From Tetrapyrgos nigripes (Eukaryota > Basidiomycota > Agaricomycetes > Agaricales > Campanellaceae), in NCBI GenBank assembly GCA_013368315.1, contig JAACJM010000046.1, positions 310,001-374,000 of the forward strand: a stretch of DNA of 64,000 nucleotides. The letters are read 5' to 3'. Shown here piece by piece: positions 1 through 10,152 of the stretch (its first letter is position 1; every line of letters begins with the position of its first letter). The translations under genes and the position numbers were made by a program. Under the pieces are notes generated by a model. The model was not told the DNA's origin, made no database searches, and saw only the letters and a program-made list of their open reading frames with translations.

Positions 1-330
1 AGCTATAAGTATGCTAGTCCTCCAGGACATTCTCCGGACATTACTCTTATCTTCTACTATGTAGTGATATCTCTGTAGATAGCAATATGGCCAATGGCAA
101 TATCCTCTTAGTCTCTAGGTATGTCCATGGACAATGTAGATATTAGTAATTACATGCTTTTTATCTAGTATAAAAGCTCTCTGTAAAGTCGTAGATACTA
201 CAGAACAATATCTAGTTCTATCTGCTCTACAAGCAACTCGTATCTAAACTCTACAAGCTTTCTACTCAGCCCTCTATTTGGTGAGCTCTACTGACTGGTC
301 ACCCTACGCTGAATATTTGCTGCTTCATTA
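1..330 (+). repeat. 5' LTR of the copia element (partial)
   Basis: Matches the 3' LTR from 7693 to 8011 almost base for base. It carries 11 extra bases near 30-42, lying between two GGACATT copies, so slippage on a direct repeat explains the difference. A TATAAAAG box at 169-176 is the likely promoter of the genomic RNA. Confidence 0.95.
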
Positions 331-346
331 GGTTATGGGTCCCGAG
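331..346 (+). promoter_or_regulatory. Primer binding site, probably for a half initiator tRNA-Met
   Basis: The 16 bases directly after the LTR read GGTTATGGGTCCCGAG. The complement contains CCAUAACC, the CAU anticodon loop of eukaryotic initiator tRNA-Met, not a tRNA 3' CCA end. Drosophila copia is known to prime from a cut initiator tRNA-Met half-molecule with a PBS starting GGTTATGGG. One G-U wobble in the anticodon stem may be needed. Use of the half tRNA here is inferred from this match. Confidence 0.6.
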
Positions 347-1175
347 GGCCATCGATGCTGGTCTTATCCCATACAACTACCGTTGTCAAGATGGATCGCA
401 TTGTCGAGGTCAACGGCGAGCTCATCACCGAGTAAGCTGTCGGACTCAATGTTTGTGCAGTTGGTGGATCGATGTTTTCGCTTTATCTCCTTCTTCATCT
501 ATATTGCCTGGTAAAATATATAACCTGGGTTCAGTTTAGAGTCGCATTAGGCACTCTTTGCTGGTTTAGTTATAGATCTAGATAAGTCACTTTATACCTG
601 TAACAGTTATTTGTGGAACCCTTATGGATCTACAGATAGTTGTATGCAGAGTGACTGGCACGCTTTGCAGCCTCCACTTTAGTGTGGGACTGTTTTTCGC
701 ACTCAGGCAAAACTCCGTAGTCATTCGGATGAGCCAGGGGTGTTTATAAAAGTCGCCGATCTAGATCTATAGAAAAACAGTAGTTAGATAGTGCTCCCCT
801 ATATGCTTTAAGGCATCTCTACACCCATTAGGAAGTACTGTGCCACTACGGTCAATATTGCGACTTCTAGAGTAATCATGTGCTCTCTGTCAAGAGTATG
901 GTCTCTGACAGTGTGAAATTGATTGAGAAGCACTGATGAAGGAGTTAATATAGGATTCCATTATGTGCACGTACCGACGAACGGTTTTCTACTGGCATAT
1001 AGTTGATTAATGCAAATGTATTATGTCCATTCCTTGTCTGAGGCGTTTGCTCAGAAAGGAGAAGGAATATTGCAATCATCCTATACACTGTGGTTGTATT
1101 AGACCCTTCGATGTTCCTTGGTACTTGTGACCTATTGAATGCACATCTTTACTGATTGATGCTTCATAGATCAAT
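347..1175 (+). other. Copia leader (5' untranslated region)
   Basis: About 830 bp between PBS and Gag start, with no long ORF. It has one tidy 14-codon ORF at 391-435 (MDRIVEVNGELITE) ending at GAGTAAGC, which resembles a splice donor. A TTCATAG acceptor-like site lies just before the Gag ATG near 1170. A leader intron is possible but unproven. Confidence 0.4.
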
Positions 1176-4100
1176 ATGTCTTCCAACAACGCTATCAACA
1201 ACACTGAAAGCATCTTCAACGTTCCCATCCTCAATACTACCAATTATGAGTTTTGGAACTATGCTATTACCCGCCTCCTTGAAGCCAAAGGGCTTAGCAG
1301 GGTTGCTTCAGGTACCCAGAAGTGTTATGTGAACACAAGTCCCACCAAACAGGTAATGCACCTTCTCTTCCTGAAGGATTTGAACTAGTTTCTAATGAAG
1401 CCTTTAATGCTTTAACTGAATCCGAACAATCGTCTTATAACCAAATCGTTGACACCTTCGCTCATGAATGGGATCAATATCAAATTTTGGTTAATAAACA
1501 TGATCAGGAATTAGTTGAAACTTATAAGCTTCATAGTTCTTGGGATGACAAAGATGAACAGGCTTTAGGTTTTATTTCCTCCTATCTTCTGAATGATGTG
1601 GGATTGGAAATGAGAGAGTTCACTAGAGATGAAATAGAAGAAGACCCTTGTGCCAAAGCAAAAGGAGATTATACCGCTAAAATGCTTTGGGATAAGATAG
1701 ACAAGAAATACAGTTCTCCTGGCCCAACGTCATGGTTCTTAGACTTCAAAGAGTTCATGTCTTGGACGCTTGATGAGAAGAAAGATCCTGCAAACCAGAT
1801 CGCATCTCTGGGAGCAGTTCTCACACATCTTAAAGCCTATGGATTCACAGTCGATGACAAGTTTAGAGCTCTTTTCTTGATGGATCGCATTCCGCAATCC
1901 TGGGGAAACTATGCTCAATTCACACTTGCCACTATTGAACCAAAGAACCTGACTATGGCACATGTGGAAGGACTAATTCTCGTCGAGTACAAACGACGGA
2001 CTGGTCAATCTTCAGAATCATCTCTTCTTACCCGCATTACTGGAGATAGACGAAAGTTTGATTCTGCACCCAATTGGAACAACCAGAAGGCTGGATCTTC
2101 TAAACAGAAGAACCAAGACAAGGGTAAGGGTAAACAACCCAAACCTCAGGAACCTTCTAAAACTGTTACAATAGGTGATGCGAATCAAGGGGGAGATAAG
2201 AAGAAGAAAACTCGTCGCAGTAAGAAGAAGAAGGGTTCCAAAAAAGGTGCTGCTAACTTAGCTAATCCAGAAGTCGAAGCTGATTCAGATTCTGATGATG
2301 ATGCTCCTTTAATGGTGACCGCTTTCATGGCAAATCCTTTTATGAATGCCACATTAGATCCAATTGAAATCAGTGACACTGATGATCTACCAAAGACATG
2401 TGAGCAACCCATTTATGAACTTCTTCCCTATCATAACTTTCTGATTGTTCGATCAGATTGCTTTATAGACGAGAACAATGATTCTTCTTTGAAGGAAAGA
2501 GTAAAGCGGAACTTAGCTAAACAGGTCAGACCGCAAACGATTTCGGGTTACTTCATTCTTACTCATTATGAGAGACCCATGATCAATGAACTCGCACAGG
2601 AGACAGTTGATTTTGAAAGCTTTCTCAGAGTAGAAGCTCATCATCAAATGACCTGTAAGCTAGCCGGAATTTGGGATTACACATACAATTCTGATGGCAC
2701 TCATACAGAACCTTATCTTCGAGCAAAAGAGGATCTCAATGGTGACGAAGACTTGACAAACCAATGGTTTGATCATGAAGGAACTATCCGTCCCATTCAG
2801 AAACAAATTGAGGAAGAGGTCGAGTATTTTTGCCGTTATATCATGAATAAAGCTTTGGCTGATATGCGCAACCATAAATGGATTCCACAGCAGTTTAAAA
2901 AACGTGAGCCAGTCCCTTCAAAGCCTCCTTCTTTGATTGAGAGAGCTTACTGGCCTACTCCTGCTCAATCTGTTATGCGCACAAATGGTGTTACAATTAA
3001 CACTCAATTTCATGATACATCACTATATCCCGATTTCATTCGCACTCTACCTTTCAATCACACCAAAGCGTCATCGTCATCTTCAAGTAGAAAGCGAAAA
3101 GCTGTTCGAGGTTCGTCTTCTTCTGAATCATCAGATTCTACATCTTCGGATCATAGCGAAGAAAGTTCCTTTAAATATATTCCTCTGAGTGTTGCATTCA
3201 AAATGTGGCAAGACAGAATGTCTCACATGTTCACAGATCCAATCCTTGAGAATATGAAAAAAGAACCTGATGAATTTGGAAACACTTCGAAGAAACCTCG
3301 CTATGATGTACCTTTAGAAGAAGAAGCTGGTCCCTCATCTCTGGCAGATGCGATAAATGTTTCCATTTCGTCTGGATACCTTGCCGATGATGATGGTGTC
3401 AGTCTTGGTTCAGAATCAGATGTGGAAATTTATATTGATGGAGACGAAACTATGGCTTTCTGGCAAGTATTTCACACCTCTAATAAAAATAGTGCACTCA
3501 TACAATTGCCTCAGATCCCAATGTCATCGGACTATTGTGAATCTCATACAGCCCTAGCGGCTATAGACAATTGTACTATTATTACAAATGATGTGCCTGT
3601 ATTTATTTGTGAACAAAATTTTGTTGCTCGCGCACATTGCTCAACGTGTGAAAAGTATCCATTGAATAGTATTTGTAAGAGTAAGATCACTGATGAAATA
3701 ACCTATTGGGTTTCAGATTCGAGTGCATCGACTCATATTACAAACAATTTAATGGATTTTGCTCAATACCATAAGTTACCCAATCCAATTCCACTTCAGA
3801 TTGCTGATAAAAGATCTCAAACTTACCTTGAAGGTGTTGGAACTGTGTTTATTGAACACATCAATGAAGAAGGAGTCAAACATACTATAAAACTATACCC
3901 AGTGTTTTATCAACCAACTTGCACACATCGTTTGTTGTCTCGAGGATGTATTCTTCGTGAAGGATACTATGAAATCTCACGAGATGGCAAGTCCGAGTTT
4001 CGGAAAGAAGTAGATCAAAGTCTTCTGATGACATTATTACCAATGCATCGGAAAGACAATTTGCATTGGCTCAAATCGAAGATAATCATTCCTGAGTCAG

Positions 4101-4240
4101 CAAATCTATCATCTACTCCTACTGATTATAACATCGTGCATAACTGCTATGGACATGCTGGAAAGGCAGTGGAAAGTCATATCATTAAGAATACTAAAGG
4201 CTTAAAACCATTTAAAGTACCTAAACATAGTGTATGTTGA
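1176..4240 (+). pseudogene. Copia Gag, spacer domain, protease and start of integrase (frameshifted)
   Basis: Translation probably starts at 1176 (MSSNNAINNTES), the first ATG of the Gag frame. The frame shifts near 1330 into a long frame running to a TGA at 4238. The N-terminal ~300 residues are a UBN2-type Gag (LWDKIDKKY; DKFRALFLMDRIPQSW). No CCHC zinc knuckle follows; instead there is a lysine/arginine tract (KKKTRRSKKKKGSKK) around 2200-2260. A spacer of roughly 400 residues follows, including a serine-rich stretch with SRKRKAV near 3090. The aspartic protease begins near 3700 with DSSAST where copia proteases have DSGAS, so the catalytic loop glycine is lost. The stop at 4238 falls in the zinc-binding start of integrase, between two cysteines (SVC-stop-GCALGK). 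Confidence 0.88.
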
Positions 4241-6123
4241 GGCTGTGCCTTAGGCAAGACTCCATCGAAATCTTATCCTTTATCAGAAAAGCGAGCTACA
4301 GAAGTATTAGAACTTGTGCATACAGATGTGAAACAACAACCATCTATATCATATCACAAGTACGAGTATTTCGTTGTCTTTCTTGATGACTTTAGTTCTT
4401 TCCCTGTAACCTTCCTTTTAGTAAGGAAATCTGATGTCTTTAAGTCTTTTAAAATGTACGTTGCCTGGGCAGAACAGTCTACTGGCAAAAAACTAAAGAC
4501 TTTACGATCAGATTTGGGAACAGAGTTTATGAATGAAGATTTTGACAACTTCCTTGCTGAAAGAGGCATTATAAGACAAATGTCAGCCCCATACATACAT
4601 CAACAAAATGGTCGTGCCGAGAGAATAATTAGAACACTCAATGAGAAGTCAGAAGCCATGCGCCATCATGCAAATGGACCTCCTTCTTGGTGGGAATTTT
4701 CTCTTGCCACAGCTACTTTTGTAGCATGTCGCACACCAACAAAACGACTCAAATGGAAGACTCCTTTTGAATTGTGGTACAAAAAGAAACCAGATGTATC
4801 TTATTTCCGTTCTTGGGGATGCGCTGCATATGTATTCATCCCAGAAAAGAAAAGAGTAAATAAACTCTCCCCAAAATCGGAATTAATGATCTTTGTTGGT
4901 TACGAAAAAGGTTCTAAAGCCTGGTTATTCATGAGACGTGACAATTTACTCTTTGTTAGTCCACAAGCACTCTTCATTGAGAAATGGTTTCCACGAGTCT
5001 TATCATCCGAAACAGAAGAAAGCGACAAATCCACCAAACCTGTCCAACCTTCTGAATTAATGTGCAGTTTGCACAAACAGGGTACAAATAATCTCCCACC
5101 TGACCCTGTAGTACCCCTCGATTTAGATGACCTGTTCCGAGATCAATTTGATGATCAGGGTCCACCATCCGATGAAGGTAATGGTGATCATCAAATTATT
5201 GATGATGGAAATGGTTCGGATGCTAGTTCTGAAAACCATAATCCTGGTGCACACCAACCTTCTGATCCAAATGACTCCGAAACAGAATCTACACAATCTC
5301 GTGAACTGACTCCACCACCTGCACCAGAACCACCTGCTCAAGTACCTGCTGATCCTGTACCTGTACAAGGTCCTCAACCAGTTAATCCACGAAACGTCGA
5401 TTTAACTACTGGTAGATTTATAAATAGAGTACCTAATCCAAATCAGACTAGATCTTCAGATCGTCAATCTAGACCAAATTGGAGAATTACAGATCCGAAC
5501 ATGCAACACAGTAGAGACATACCACGAGGTGGATGGACTAGAGTAACTCGTTCTCAATCTCATGCTACTGGTTCGCAAATTGTAACAGATCCAACTCCAT
5601 CAACTTCTCAAGTCAGAGAAGAGAGTGACAATGAAGATCAATCTGAAACAGTACCAGGACCTAGTGGAGAAATTGCAGAGTTTCTTGAACAAGATGTTTT
5701 AGAACAACGTGTTCAACAAGGGGGAGTATGGTTACAAAATTATCTCTTATCGCAGGCTTTTGTTGATAATAAACAAGGAAGTTCCTCTGCGACACCTCTT
5801 TTTATTTACAATACTCCTATTGCTTTAGTGGATGAATATCCATATCATCATGATACCAATAGAGATCCAGATCCAAAAAATAAAAAAGATAAAGTTACAA
5901 AAGATCTGATAGACTATTGGGAAAATAAGACCTTCGTGCAGCACTGGACATCAACTAATGATTTCAGGAACGCTCCAAAGGATCTTAAGAAGCAATGGGA
6001 AGAAGCTTGTCAGTATGAGATTGATCAATTGAAAAAACAAAATGTCTTTGAATTGGTAGATCTTCCCAAAGGTCGTAAACCAGTCAGATGTCGTTGGGTA
6101 TTCAATATAAAATCAAACAAAAC
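4241..6123 (+). pseudogene. Copia integrase core, linker and first part of reverse transcriptase
   Basis: Continues in the same frame as the protease. The integrase catalytic triad is visible: D in HTDV (~4323), D in RSDLGTEF (~4510), E in NGRAERII (~4620), with the usual D-35-E spacing. A proline- and serine-rich linker covers about 5000-5800. Reverse transcriptase starts near 5930 (WEEACQYEIDQLKKQNVFEL; GRKPVRCRWVFNIK). The frame fails near 6115-6125, where a small deletion removes several expected residues before the ARLVAKGF motif and shifts the frame. Confidence 0.9.
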
Positions 6124-6125
6124 GT

Positions 6126-7475
6126 GCACGACTTGTTGCAAAGGGTTTTTCCCAAACAGAAGGAATTGATTATAACAATGTATTCAGTCCAGTAGTCCGC
6201 TTCGAAACGGTTAGACTGTTACTTGCCATTGCTGCTATAGAGAATTGGGAGATCAAGGCACTAGACGTCAAAAGTGCTTTTCTCTATGGACTTCTTGACG
6301 AAGAAATCTATATGACGCAGCCTGATGGCTTTGTTAGTCAGGACAGAAGCAAGGCTTGGAGGTTACGCAAGGCACTTTATGGTCTGAAACAAGCAAGCTT
6401 AGCCTGGTGGACTGAATGCACAAAATATATGCAATCTTTAGGCTTTAAGCGCTTACATTCAGATGCCGGCATATATATCTATTGTATGAATGGCAAAACC
6501 ATAATAGCCATCATATATGTAGACGATGCGTTATGGATGGGTTCAGATCTGAAATTATTAAACAGATTAATGAATCAATTCATGGCTAAATGGGAATCTC
6601 ATGATCTCGGAAATGCAAAGGAATTTTTAGGCATGCGCATACAACGTGATCGAAAGAAGAGTATTCTTACTCTCGATCAAGAAGACTATTTAAATAAAGT
6701 TATCAAACGTTTTGGTGCTGAAAATATGAAGCACGCAACGACGCCTATGCCACAGTCATATATTCCTTTAGCACACGATGGAAATGTTGATACCAAAGTT
6801 AGAACTTTGTTCCAACAAGTGATTGGCTCAATCCTTTATCTTATGCTTGGTACTCGACCTGATATAGCTTTTGCTGTTATCAAGCTATCAACATAGTTAG
6901 CAAATCCCTCACCAGACCATCTAAAGAAAGCCATGTACATCATAAGATACTTGCTTTCTACGAAACATTATAGACTCATCTATGATGGATCTAAATCTAG
7001 TGGTCTTATAGGTTTTTGTGATAGTGACTGGGCACAAGATAGAGATAATCGTCATTCACAGACTGGCTTTATATTTGAGCTTGCACAGGGCTCAATCTGC
7101 TGGTCAAGTCGAAAACAAAAAACTGTTGCATTGTCCTCCACTGAAGCCGAGTACATGGCACTTTGTGAATGTGCAAAACAGGCTCTATGGATTAAAACTC
7201 TATTAAAAGAAATCGGTTTTAAATTGAGTCATGTTCCTATTATTGGTGACAATCAAGGCTCGATCTTTATTAGTCAAAATCCTATCACTGAATCAAGATC
7301 GAAGCATATTGATATTCGTTACCATTTTATAAGAGAACTGATTCAGGAGTCTAAAAAGATCCAACTCTACTTTACTCCTGGAAACGAAAATCGTGCAGAT
7401 CTTCTAATGAAGAATCTTGGGCACATTAAGTTTCTTAAATTCCGAAATGAGTTAGGACTATTCTTTGATTCTTAA
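6126..7475 (+). pseudogene. Copia reverse transcriptase (palm, thumb) and RNase H
   Basis: In the new frame the RT resumes with ARLVAKGFSQTEGIDY and continues through the first catalytic aspartate (ALDVKSAFLYG), ALYGLKQA and the YVDD box (IIYVDDALW, ~6510-6540). One TAG at 6894 interrupts the thumb (KLST-stop-LANP). RNase H follows from about 6990 (GFCDSDWAQDRDNR; SSTEAEYMAL; GDNQGSI; KHIDIRYHFIRE), with its acidic residues present. The reading frame ends at 7473-7475. Length and domain order match a normal copia Pol. Confidence 0.92.
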
Positions 7476-7610
7476 ATATACTTATGGGTTGGAAACAACT
7501 GTCAAGATTTTCAGAGTGGATACTATTCGCATTCCATTATGTTTATGCTCATGCAAGAATCATTTAATCCTTGATGTGCGCTTACAATGCTGCACTTAAG
7601 TCCGCATCTA

Positions 7611-7623
7611 AAGCGAGGGGGAG
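7611..7623 (+). promoter_or_regulatory. Polypurine tract of the copia element
   Basis: AAGCGAGGGGGAG sits immediately before the TGTTGAAATA start of the 3' LTR. This is the usual site for priming plus-strand DNA in copia elements. The 135 bp between the Pol stop and this tract is untranslated. Confidence 0.85.
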
Positions 7624-8011
7624 TGTTGAAATATATACCTTCCATGTATAGTAACTATGATTCTATATGGAGTTATTATGAAACTTCTACGTAGCTATAA
7701 GTATGCTAGTCCTCCAGGACATTACTCTTATCTTCTACTATGTAGTGATATCTCTGTAGATAGCAATATGGCCAATGGCAATATCCTCTTAGTCTCTAGG
7801 TATGTCCATGGACAATGTAGATATTAGTAATTACATGCTCTTTATCTAGTATAAAAGCTCTCTGTAAAGTCGTAGATACTACAGAACAATATCTAGTTCT
7901 ATCTGCTCTACAAGCAACTCGTATCTAAACTCTACAAGCTTTCTACTCAGCCCTCTATTTGGTGAGCTCTACTGACTGGTCACCCTACGCTGAATATTTG
8001 CTGCTTCATTA
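7624..8011 (+). repeat. 3' LTR of the copia element (complete)
   Basis: Begins TGTTGAAATA after the polypurine tract and ends TTCATTA, the same junction as the 5' LTR. The exact 3' base is uncertain: TTCA at 8008 would give TG...CA ends, but TTA follows in both LTRs. About 388 bp with a TATAAAAG box. Confidence 0.93.
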
Positions 8012-9611
8012 GAACTCAGCAGCAGTTCATCAAGTTGAGGTTCGAAAATCAAGTCATTCGGTCACGGTGTTAAACTGGGTCAGACGTATATGCAAGTTCC
8101 CTGGACCCTGACAGTACTAGTACTCACTACTAGCAGTGTAGCTCCAAAAACATTTCCACTCATGCACCATAAAGCAGCCCACGCAATTGACCAATTAACA
8201 CTCCGCAGTATAGGACTGTTATTCTCCATGTCTTCAAACTCAGGCCACCAATCTCATTCCTCCAAAAACTGTGGTTCATACAAATCAATGGGATCAAAAA
8301 TTAGGATTTGTGATGATTGTTGGTTACATCCGGAGTCAGAATGAATTGATCAGTTCTGACAGCACCCAGACTGAACCATTGAATATAAAACCTTTTCACA
8401 GAACAGACGACAAAAGCCCTCACTGAAAGCGCGGTCCATTACTTGACACTTTGCTTCATATTCGTGAGCAAACAAGAAAGCTGTAGACGAAATTCTCTGA
8501 ATAAAGTAGCTTTTCGGCAATAACATCAGCTTTGAAACGAGCTCTCAATATTTTAGATTGCTTGTTCGGAGCTGTATGGTCTACTACACGCTGGTGGAGA
8601 TGCAATAGGTCGATAGCAGACAAAAGTTGCAAGAGCTCTGACAACGTTGAGTAAGGAATAATGGGCACGCGCTGGCAGCAAGACCGAGGCATTGCGAGAG
8701 AGTCATGGTGGTAAAGCGTAGAAGGCAATGGAACGCTGAAAACAATGACCTCATGCGGGAATCGCCGTTTAAAATTTTTCAGAACCCGAATTTGTTGATC
8801 GATCGGTGGGACACGTCCCTCCTCCTGTCCCTTTGGTCCGGAGTCGGGGACTTCAACGATGACTCTTCCCTTCCCCCTCTGTATAGAGTACTGCAAAGCA
8901 TGGTACGGAATAGGGCATGACATAGCACGTTTACTGACACGTTGATCATACGAGGACAGTAATATCTGCACTAGGTGCGTCTTCCACTGCCTTCCTGGTT
9001 TACTCTTAATTAACCTTCTTTTCTTTCTCTTTGGTGACCAGGTGCGTGGTACAGGCCATTTGTATTACCGCATTGTCTCACTGTTCTTCTTATATTTCGC
9101 AGAATGCCTACTGGCAACTAGAAGAACATGACCCGATCATATCTCTTTGTCGAGGGGCTGGCACGCTTACGAGGAGAACGGGACGGCCGTCGTTTACCCT
9201 GTGTCCTCGTCGGTCCTCTCAGACTCTATCAAAGTACCGGAGACTCGTTACGGAGTCTCACACGACTTTGTCGTCGTTGTCAGTTGCTCTTTCCTTCATT
9301 GCCTTCAACTTGTCTTCGGACGTCGAGGCTGATGTAGGGACCAAGCTCTGTGGTTGCCTCCTTCCTCTTCAAACCACGAATCGTGGAATCGATGAATGGT
9401 ACAATTTCTCTCAAGCTGGTGCGATCAATGCACGATTTTAGGTCTCTCTCACTGGAGCCTTTTCGTCTGCATGCCAGTGTGCTCGTCACGAGCGCGCCCG
9501 TCGATGCTAGCACGTCGTCGGCCTGTTGGACTGGAGTGACAAAGGTGTACGGTCAAGCATCTTGACCGTTGGGCAGTGGTGCCGTTTACCTCTTCATGCC
9601 AGTGTCTGGTG
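8012..9611. other. Unassigned sequence with possible decayed coding stretches
   Basis: No gene was recognised. On the minus strand a 171-codon ORF (8456-8971) has ordinary protein-like composition. Below it (8240-8360, minus) a short in-frame stretch (DPIDLYEPQFLEE, then a stop, then DWWPEFEDMENN) also looks coding-like. They may be one dead gene. Plus-strand ORFs at 9031-9565 overlap in several frames and are not convincing. No domain can be named. Confidence 0.3.
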
Positions 9612-9619
9612 GTACATTG

Positions 9620-10144
9620 TAGTGATGTAAACGGTCGGCTATGGTCCGCTCCGGCTCGGCTCTTTGTCAGAGCCGGTAAAATCGACTCGACTCCGACTCT
9701 AGCCGTTTAGAGTCAGTGAAATCCAATCGTCTACGGAAAAAAGCAAACTATTGCTACCTACAAAGCTGAAAGGCTATCTTAAGTCCGTAAATAGTATATA
9801 TGAGTAATTTAAAGTAGTTTTACCTGTGTATTTTACGAATCACAAGAATGTTTGCAAAATGAGGTGTAAGCGAGGTCATGGGAACATGCCAAGGATGACA
9901 TGACGAGGTTTGACAACTTCAATTTCCAACAAGGCTGACAGGCTCCAGCCATCTTCATAAGGGAAGTGAGGAAGCCAATGCTTGTTGGCATCTCTGAAAT
10001 GGAACTCTGACTGCTCCACACAGACAAAATTTTTGACCTACCCTAGATGACTCGAGCCGCGAGCCAGTCAGAGCCGAGCCGCGGCTCTAATACCGGCTCG
10101 GCTCGTCGGCTAGCCGCTGTCGAGTCGGACCGTTTACAACACTA
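9620..10144. mobile_element. hAT-type MITE 1 (525 bp)
   Basis: Starts TAGTGATGTAAACGG and ends CCGTTTACAACACTA, imperfect terminal inverted repeats of about 19 bp. It is flanked by identical 8-bp target duplications GTACATTG at 9612-9619 and 10145-10152, the hAT hallmark. The GC-rich ends contain many GGCTCGGCTC/AGCCG repeats in both orientations, likely transposase binding sites. The AT-rich middle has no transposase, so it is non-autonomous. Confidence 0.9.
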
Positions 10145-10152
10145 GTACATTG

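Larger units (their letters stand above)
1..8011 (+). mobile_element. Ty1/copia LTR retrotransposon (5' LTR cut by window edge)
   Basis: Two direct LTRs flank a Gag-Pol region in the copia order: Gag, protease, integrase, reverse transcriptase, RNase H. The 5' LTR begins about 69 bp before the window. A purine tract precedes the 3' LTR. The shared LTR part differs by about one substitution and one 11-bp indel, so the insertion is young. The coding region is nevertheless broken by two frameshifts (near 1330 and 6120) and two in-frame stops (TGA at 4238, TAG at 6894), so this copy could move only if helped in trans. The upstream target duplication lies outside the window. Confidence 0.95.

Noticed and set aside
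9031..9565. Overlapping plus-strand ORFs as a gene
   Set aside because: Several frames are open at once, none has a recognisable domain, and no consistent intron structure joins them.
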